A stretch of DNA of 10,818 nt, taken from the NCBI GenBank assembly GCA_027858795.1, contig JAQICF010000187.1, forward strand, positions 1 to 10,818, in the 5' to 3' direction. Source of the DNA: Candidatus Delongbacteria bacterium (GTDB lineage: Bacteria > Delongbacteria > UBA4055). The position numbers and the translations under genes are program-made. This document shows positions 7,010-10,818 of this stretch, in pieces. The notes beneath the pieces are model-generated. The model worked only from the letters and a program-made list of their open reading frames with translations, was not told the origin of the DNA and ran no database searches. Within the stretch, counting starts at the first letter, position 1; each line of letters opens with the position of its first letter.

Positions 7010-9421
7010 ATGTTAAAAAGAAGTATAATGTTAATTCTATTGATCTTGATCGTACAGAATCTGTTTTCAATTGGATTTACATACAATAATACAGGTATCG
7101 CATCAGAAAAACTAGCCTTTAAAGTAGCTAAGAACCCATCTTTGCTGGGCTATGATCCTTCGGTAAGTATTTTAGCTTACACTGATCATGATGATAAAAT
7201 TAATGGTAACGGAGTTTATTTGACTCTTAACACTTTAGGATTTGGCTATGCCAAAGATGCTGCTGAGAAAGAATATTATGTCGTATCCAGTGGAACTAAA
7301 GCTGTTGATGGAGTTTATCTGGGATCAGCTTTAAGATGGTTCAGTTCTGATCTTGATCCTGAATATGATATTTCATTAACTTTCAGACCAACAAGGTATT
7401 TATCTATTGCGGGAAATGTACAAAATGTCTTTCAGGTCAATAATAGTAACCTAATGACTAATGCTGGTTTAGCATACAGACCTTTCTCAAATACGAAGTT
7501 ACAATTACTCGGAGATATTTCTTTTATTGATGATAAGATAGACCAAAGTGCTTATAATATTGGAATTACATCTGAGGTCTACGATGGTATTTCTTTATCA
7601 GCAGGTTATGCTAATAGTATGTTGGAAGATTCTGATCCTATCTATTCAGTGGGTGTTAATTTCTCTACCGGGTTATCAAATATTGGTTCAAGTTCTTTCA
7701 TTTATGATGATGCAGACATGAATTCTTACAACTCTTATTTGCAGGTATCAAATGCTAGAGGACCTAAATTTATTAAATTTAAGAATACTAAGATGATCGA
7801 GATCGTACTTGAAGGTCAATATAAAGAAGAAGTTCCAAAAGGTAACTTTCTGAGCTCAATATTTGGCAAAAAAGATAAAACTACCAGAACACTGATAAAT
7901 GCTATAAATAAACTTAAAGACGATCCAGAAATTGCAGGTATCCTACTAAAAACAAAATCTTACACAATGACTTTTGCTCAGAGAGAAGAATTAAGAATTG
8001 CATTGAAAGAGTTTAAAAACACAGGTAAAAAGATTATTACTTATTTTATTAGTTCAACTCAGAATAATTATTATTTAGCATCTGTTTCGGATAAGATATT
8101 TATGTACCCTGAAGGTGAAGTTGAACTAGCCGGAATTGGAATTGAAATGATGTTCTTCAAGAATATTTTAGATAAATTAGGTATAAAAGTTCAAATCGTA
8201 AGACATGGTAAATTTAAAGGTGCTGTTGAACCTTTTATGCTTGATCAAGCTAGTGCTGAAAATTTGGAGCAATATGACAGATTTCTTACTATTCTTGATG
8301 ACCATTTGAAAAAGAGTATTAGTGAAGGAAGAAATATATCAGTTGAAAAACTTAATGAGATAATGGACTCCATACCTTTCCATACTGCTGCTTCTGCTAA
8401 AAAACTAAATTTGATCGATGATTTCTTTCCTGAGAATAAACTTAAGGATAAAGTTAAAGAAGTTATGGGTGATAAAGTATGTGTTGTTCCATCGAAAAAA
8501 CATTTATTTGCTGTAAATGAAAATGATATATGGAAAAGCATAAGTGAAGATAAAATTGCAATAGTATATGCTACAGGATCTATCAAAACTGGAAAAAGCA
8601 GTACTGGTGGATTTCTATCTGGAGCTGTGATGGGGAGTGATACTACCGTTGAATTGATCAGAAAAGCTAGAAAGAATAAAAATGTTAAAGCAATTGTTTT
8701 CAGAGTTGATTCAGGCGGTGGAAGTGGTTTAGCTTCAGATATTATACTTAATGAACTTAGATTAGCTCAGACTGAAGATAAAAAAACTGTGATAGTTTCT
8801 ATGGGTAGTATGGCTGCTTCAGGAGGTTATTGGATATCTTGCTATGCAGATAAGATCTTTGCAGACAATACGACTTTAACAGGGTCTATCGGCGTTTTTG
8901 GAATGATACCGTCTTTTGAAGAACTGGCAACTAGAATTGGTATTACCACTCAAAAGATCAAGAAAAATAAATTTGCAGCTAATTCTATGTTTAAAGATAT
9001 GACAAATGATGAGATTAAATTTGTTCAGCAACTTGTAGATGAATTTTACGATGGATTTATCAAGAAAGTTGCAGATGCCAGAAATATGAGTGTAGAAGAT
9101 GTTGATAAAATAGCTGAAGGAAGGATATGGGGTGCAGAGGATGCTAAGAAGATCGGTATCATTGATGAAATAGGTAGTTTGAATGATGCTATAGCTTATG
9201 CTGCAGAAACTGTAGGTATAAAAGATATTAATGTGCTTGATCTAAGTATTTACACTAAAACAGGGCAGTTTAATATATCTGATATTTTTACTATTGGAGT
9301 AAAAGAAAAGATCAGCGAAATAATACCTATTAAATCGAGTTCAGTTTCAACTATGATGGATATGGATGCTAAAGGAGAGAAGATATTGCTTATGCTTCCT
9401 TACGATATGGAAATCGAATAA
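7010..9421 (+). CDS. sppA: SppA-type signal peptide peptidase (S49) with N-terminal beta-barrel-like extension
   Basis: This 803-residue protein opens with a clear signal peptide (about 1-21, MLKRSIMLILLILIVQNLFS). Residues about 24-245 are rich in alternating short strands of outer-membrane type (GVYLGSALRW, GLAYRPF, GISLSAGYAN, YSVGVNFSTG). Two S49 domains follow, at about 260-490 and 515-745, as in the 67-kDa SppA form. The Ser/Lys dyad is intact: Lys403 in HGKFKGAVEPF aligns with E. coli Lys209, and Ser604 in MAASGGYW aligns with Ser409. SppA cleaves leftover signal peptides. E. coli SppA has 618 residues and a membrane anchor, so about 200 residues are extra here and the anchor appears replaced by a signal peptide plus barrel-like domain. 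ATG 7010 has AAGGAG (6998-7003) 6 nt upstream. A TATACT box at 6967-6972 might be a local -10 element but has no matching -35. Confidence 0.9.
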   Translation: MLKRSIMLILLILIVQNLFSIGFTYNNTGIASEKLAFKVAKNPSLLGYDPSVSILAYTDHDDKINGNGVYLTLNTLGFGYAKDAAEKEYYVVSSGTKAVDGVYLGSALRWFSSDLDPEYDISLTFRPTRYLSIAGNVQNVFQVNNSNLMTNAGLAYRPFSNTKLQLLGDISFIDDKIDQSAYNIGITSEVYDGISLSAGYANSMLEDSDPIYSVGVNFSTGLSNIGSSSFIYDDADMNSYNSYLQVSNARGPKFIKFKNTKMIEIVLEGQYKEEVPKGNFLSSIFGKKDKTTRTLINAINKLKDDPEIAGILLKTKSYTMTFAQREELRIALKEFKNTGKKIITYFISSTQNNYYLASVSDKIFMYPEGEVELAGIGIEMMFFKNILDKLGIKVQIVRHGKFKGAVEPFMLDQASAENLEQYDRFLTILDDHLKKSISEGRNISVEKLNEIMDSIPFHTAASAKKLNLIDDFFPENKLKDKVKEVMGDKVCVVPSKKHLFAVNENDIWKSISEDKIAIVYATGSIKTGKSSTGGFLSGAVMGSDTTVELIRKARKNKNVKAIVFRVDSGGGSGLASDIILNELRLAQTEDKKTVIVSMGSMAASGGYWISCYADKIFADNTTLTGSIGVFGMIPSFEELATRIGITTQKIKKNKFAANSMFKDMTNDEIKFVQQLVDEFYDGFIKKVADARNMSVEDVDKIAEGRIWGAEDAKKIGIIDEIGSLNDAIAYAAETVGIKDINVLDLSIYTKTGQFNISDIFTIGVKEKISEIIPIKSSSVSTMMDMDAKGEKILLMLPYDMEIE

Positions 9422-9430
9422 GATATTACC

Positions 9431-9460
9431 TGTAGGGGACGCAGATCTGCGTCCCCTACA
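9431..9460. repeat. 30-bp perfect palindrome, GTAGGGG repeat family
   Basis: Positions 9431-9445 and 9446-9460 are exact reverse complements with no loop. The arm is TGTAGGGGACGCAGA. It begins 9 nt after the sppA stop. No T-run follows, so it is not a classical terminator, though a hairpin could protect the 3' end of the mRNA. The preceding nine bases (AGATATTAC, 9421-9429) recur just before the next copy of this repeat family, at 10231-10239. Confidence 0.9.
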
Positions 9461-9476
9461 AATACATACTTTTTAA

Positions 9477-9494
9477 CTGTAAATAATTTCACAA
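9477..9494. promoter_or_regulatory. Probable Rex operator (autoregulatory)
   Basis: CTGTAAATAATTTCACAA matches the known Rex operator TTGTGAA-N4-TTCACAA at 12 of 14 defined positions, with the right half-site perfect. It lies about 90 bp upstream of the rex start codon and 20 bp upstream of the candidate -35 box. Rex bound to NAD+ represses at such sites and is released when NADH rises. The position suggests the gene regulates itself. Confidence 0.6.
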
Positions 9495-9513
9495 TTATTT
9501 TTTTTTAATTTAC

Positions 9514-9541
9514 TTGACTATTGTTTCGATAAAATTAAATT
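9514..9541 (+). promoter_or_regulatory. Candidate sigma70-like promoter of rex
   Basis: TTGACT (9514-9519, five of six matches) is followed by 16 bp and TAAATT (9536-9541, four of six). Like the zinc-ribbon promoter, it follows a T-run (about 9498-9506). Transcription would start near 9548, giving a leader of about 36 nt. Confidence 0.45.
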
Positions 9542-9583
9542 ACTTCAATAATAATCACAGCATTAAATAAAAAAAGAAATACT

Positions 9584-10219
9584 ATGAATAGTGTATCCCA
9601 AAGAACAATTGAACGTTTAAGCTTATACAGAAGAAGGTTAATGATAGAACTGGCTGATATGGATTATATTTTTTCACATCAGTTGGCGAAAATATCTAAT
9701 TCCACTGCTGCACAGGTAAGAAGAGATCTTATGCACCTTGGTTATACAGGAGTGCCTAGAAAAGGGTACAAGATCAAAGATCTGATCACTTGTATCAGTA
9801 AATTCTTAGACCCTAAAAACATAGAGAATGTTGTTATTGTTGGTGTTGGAAATCTGGGGAAAGCTCTTTTAACATTCTTCAAGGGAAGAAGACCAAAATT
9901 ATCTTTAGTTGCTTGTTTTGATATTGATGAAAGTAAAGTTGGTACTAAAATTGCTGGAGTTCCTTGTTTTCATTTGAATGAATTGCCGCAAAAGATCAAA
10001 GAACTTAAGGTAAACATCGGAATTATAAGTTCAACCGAGAATGCAACTAAAGCTATTGCCGAGAAGATGATCGCTGCAGGAATCAAATCGATCATAAATT
10101 TTACATGCTACCCATTGAACATTGCTGATTCAGAGAATGTATTTCTTGAGCAGATAGATATAACCGCATCATTTGAAAAAGCTGCCTATTTTTCAAAAAC
10201 ACACCCAAAGAAATTATAA
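9584..10219 (+). CDS. rex: Redox-sensing transcriptional repressor Rex
   Basis: This protein is 211 residues long, the normal size for Rex. The N-terminal winged-helix domain (about 5-75) includes RRRLMIELADMDYIFSHQLA and the recognition segment AAQVRRDLMHLGYTG (42-56), which matches the Rex pattern AQ-[IV]-R-[KR]-D-L. A Rossmann NAD(H)-binding domain follows with VVIVGVGNLG (G87-x-G89-x-x-G92), an aspartate-rich strand end CFDID (about 111-115) and the late ISSTENAT and INF blocks. A C-terminal helix (about 190-205) would swap between subunits. Rex is a dimer that senses the NADH/NAD+ ratio and represses fermentative and respiratory genes when NADH is low. ATG 9584 is preceded only by a weak AAAGAAA ribosome site, in line with low-level expression of a regulator. 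A near-consensus Rex operator lies upstream at 9477-9494 and a repeat-derived terminator lies downstream. The gene stands alone. Confidence 0.93.
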   Translation: MNSVSQRTIERLSLYRRRLMIELADMDYIFSHQLAKISNSTAAQVRRDLMHLGYTGVPRKGYKIKDLITCISKFLDPKNIENVVIVGVGNLGKALLTFFKGRRPKLSLVACFDIDESKVGTKIAGVPCFHLNELPQKIKELKVNIGIISSTENATKAIAEKMIAAGIKSIINFTCYPLNIADSENVFLEQIDITASFEKAAYFSKTHPKKL

Positions 10220-10241
10220 TAGATATTTAAAGATATTACGT

Positions 10242-10272
10242 AGGGGACGATTTCTTATCGTCCCCTTTTTTT
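10242..10272 (+). terminator. rex terminator formed by a GTAGGGG-family repeat
   Basis: AGGGGACGAT (10242-10251) pairs with ATCGTCCCCT (10257-10266) around a 5-nt TTCTT loop, followed by seven T's (10266-10272). It begins 22 nt after the rex stop. The head GTAGGGGACG is the same as in the repeats at 9432 and 10551, so this terminator is a member of that repeat family with a T-run attached. Confidence 0.85.
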
Positions 10273-10311
10273 ATGTTTAAAATTTTGTATGTCATTATTA
10301 ATCCACCAACC

Positions 10312-10343
10312 ACCACCGTAGGGGTCGATTCCCATTCGACCCC
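10312..10343 (+). repeat. GTAGGGG repeat, left end copy (32 bp, inverted at 10660-10691)
   Basis: ACCACCGTA (10312-10320) is followed by GGGGTCGA (10321-10328), a 7-nt loop TTCCCAT, and TCGACCCC (10336-10343). The whole 32 bp is identical to the reverse complement of 10660-10691. GTAG at the foot of the hairpin is the hallmark tetranucleotide of REP sequences. Confidence 0.88.
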
Positions 10344-10359
10344 AATAAAACGCAAAAAA

Positions 10360-10370
10360 CATTCGACCCC
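10360..10370 (+). repeat. Partial GTAGGGG-family repeat (3' half only)
   Basis: CATTCGACCCC repeats the last 11 bases of the left end copy, exactly 27 bp further inward (10333 to 10360). It has no GTAGGGG partner arm, so it is a remnant half-element. Confidence 0.7.
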
Positions 10371-10411
10371 AAAACAACGAATTCAACGTTGCCAATAAAA
10401 CGAACCAATAA

Positions 10412-10442
10412 CCACCGTAGGGGATGCCCACCGGTCATCCCC
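10412..10442 (+). repeat. GTAGGGG repeat, ATG-stem variant
   Basis: CCACCGTA leads into GGGGATG (10420-10426), which pairs with CATCCCC (10436-10442) around CCCACCGGT. The upstream flank ATAACCACC is the same as that of the inverted copy at 10660-10691. The stem differs from other copies, but both arms have changed together. Confidence 0.82.
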
Positions 10443-10469
10443 AGAAATGAAAATGACAACGATTGTTGT

Positions 10470-10494
10470 AACAAGGGGATCAGATCCCCTTGTT
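10470..10494. repeat. AACAAGGGG-family palindrome, first copy
   Basis: AACAAGGGGATC (10470-10481) and GATCCCCTTGTT (10483-10494) are perfect inverted arms around one base. A second small hairpin CGGC-ATT-GCCG (10495-10505) follows at once. GTTG (10465-10468) can pair with CAAC (10509-10512) to enclose both as a three-way junction. No T-run follows. Confidence 0.8.
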
Positions 10495-10550
10495 CGGCAT
10501 TGCCGATGCAACATAAAACAATATCCCCGTTAATAAAACCATGAACGCCC

Positions 10551-10576
10551 GTAGGGGACGATTCCCATTCGTCCCC
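10551..10576 (+). repeat. GTAGGGG repeat, ACGA-stem variant
   Basis: GTA precedes GGGGACGA (10554-10561), which pairs with TCGTCCCC (10569-10576) around the 7-nt loop TTCCCAT. The loop is identical to that of the left end copy, while the stem differs by one compensated base pair. Confidence 0.85.
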
Positions 10577-10626
10577 AAAAAACACGACCATGAACCAACA
10601 ACGAATTAATAAACGATCCGTTTCGT

Positions 10627-10670
10627 AAAACAGGGGTCGAATGTATCAAAATCAAAACAGGGGTCGAATG
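10627..10670 (-). repeat. 27-bp tandem duplication of a partial GTAGGGG-family repeat
   Basis: The 17-mer AAAACAGGGGTCGAATG occurs at 10627-10643 and again at 10654-10670. Only the second copy continues into a full hairpin (10660-10682). The 27-bp period and inward-facing half-copy mirror the arrangement at the left end (10333 and 10360). Confidence 0.8.
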
Positions 10671-10691
10671 GGAATCGACCCCTACGGTGGT
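10660..10691 (-). repeat. GTAGGGG repeat, right end copy (inverted relative to 10312-10343)
   Basis: GGGGTCGA (10660-10667) and TCGACCCC (10675-10682) form the stem, followed by TACGGTGGT (10683-10691). Read on the minus strand it is identical over 32 bp to the left end copy, so the two bound a 380-bp segment as perfect terminal inverted repeats. I see no clear target-site duplication outside them. Confidence 0.88.
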
Positions 10692-10696
10692 TATAC

Positions 10697-10732
10697 AACA
10701 AGGGGTTGAAACCCCTTGTTCTCTTTTTTTTT
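10697..10732 (+). terminator. AACAAGGGG-family palindrome, second copy, shaped as a terminator
   Basis: AACAAGGGGT (10697-10706) pairs with ACCCCTTGTT (10711-10720) around a TGAA loop. CTC and nine T's (10724-10732) follow. It has the form of an intrinsic terminator, but the only upstream plus-strand gene, rex, already ends at 10242-10272. It may insulate the next gene from read-through or simply be a repeat beside a T-run. Confidence 0.65.
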
Positions 10733-10801
10733 CATTTGAATAATTCATATTATTTTGATACATTGAAACAATAAAGTAAATATACAATCGGGGTTTATAT
10801 T

Positions 10802-10818
10802 ATGAAAAATACAATATT
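10802..10818 (+). CDS. Probable start of a further gene (truncated by the window end)
   Basis: ATG 10802 begins MKNTI and runs off the window after five full codons. A GGGG (10790-10793) lies 8 nt upstream as a possible ribosome site. TTGATA (10755-10760) and TAAATA (10777-10782), 16 bp apart, could be its promoter, and a terminator-like hairpin stands upstream at 10697-10732. The product cannot be guessed from five residues. Confidence 0.45.

Larger units (their letters stand above)
10273..10801. other. Gene-free intergenic region filled with a cluster of palindromic repeats
   Basis: About 530 bp between the rex terminator and the next start codon show no convincing gene. Open frames on the minus strand (10298-10591 and 10530-10787) are made of translated repeats, lack homology I can recognise and have no ribosome site. 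The stretch contains at least three full GTAGGGG hairpins, three partial copies and two AACAAGGGG palindromes. Spacers are A/C-rich and themselves share short words: CCAATAAAACG at 10342 and 10392, ACAACGAATT at 10374 and 10598, CCATGAAC at 10540 and 10588. This suggests growth by local duplication. G+C here is visibly higher than in the neighbouring intergenic DNA. Confidence 0.8.

Noticed and set aside
8245..8586. Minus-strand 113-codon frame opposite sppA
   Set aside because: Antisense to the conserved S49 domain. No ribosome site or family resemblance.
10465..10512. tRNA gene
   Set aside because: The fold has only two inner arms, no anticodon arm with a 7-nt loop and no T-psi-C sequence.
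10312..10691. CRISPR array
   Set aside because: Repeat copies occur in both orientations, vary in the stem and are spaced irregularly (about 99 and 134 bp apart). No cas genes are present.
10298..10787. Two overlapping minus-strand open frames of 97 and 85 codons
   Set aside because: Both are read through the palindromic repeats, giving recurring tryptophan- and glycine-rich words. They have no ribosome site, and the composition is unlike the genes around them.

Overview
The window (10,818 bp, roughly one third G+C) looks like chromosomal DNA of a Gram-negative-type anaerobe outside the well-studied groups. The 999-residue DUF2723/TMEM260-like protein with its NGDNDTFP and QPRERDYFY blocks is typical of the Bacteroidetes/FCB superphylum. 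Unlike Bacteroidetes proper, several genes here have strong AAGGAG ribosome binding sites, and there is a sigma70-like TTGACA promoter. An uncultured FCB lineage such as Delongbacteria or Cloacimonetes would fit. That placement is an inference from gene content, not a demonstrated one.

Layout. (1) 1-195, plus strand: 3' end of a PilT-like twitching ATPase gene. It converges on a minus-strand operon, and the two share a bidirectional terminator at 212-243. (2) 5589-229, minus strand: a compact four-gene operon in the order L-asparaginase, VanZ-family membrane protein, DUF2723 GT-C-type membrane protein, and LPG_synthase_TM (UPF0104, flippase-like) protein. Gaps are 3-5 nt or overlaps, and two genes start with TTG. 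Three of the four products are membrane proteins, so the operon probably serves the cell envelope. (3) 5590-5859: a divergent intergenic region with an AT-rich 43-bp inverted repeat and a good promoter for a 51-residue zinc-ribbon gene (DUF5679), which has its own terminator. (4) 6082-9421, plus strand: a diacylglycerol/lipid kinase-family gene, then an 803-residue SppA (S49) peptidase. The SppA has both catalytic residues plus an N-terminal extension that looks like an outer-membrane beta-barrel. (5) 9477-10272: the redox repressor gene rex, with a near-consensus Rex operator upstream (probable autoregulation) and a terminator made from a repeat element.

From 9431 onward the intergenic DNA is dominated by short palindromes. 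One family starts with GTAGGGG and has covarying stems in at least six hairpins. A second family has AACAAGGGG arms. In 10273-10801, which has no convincing gene, these form a cluster whose outer ends (10312-10343 and 10660-10691) are perfect 32-bp inverted copies. On each side a partial copy of the element lies exactly 27 bp inward. This resembles REP/REPIN or MITE-like non-autonomous elements and is the most unusual structure in the window. A new gene probably begins at 10802. I found no CRISPR, rRNA, tRNA, insertion-sequence transposase or defence system.
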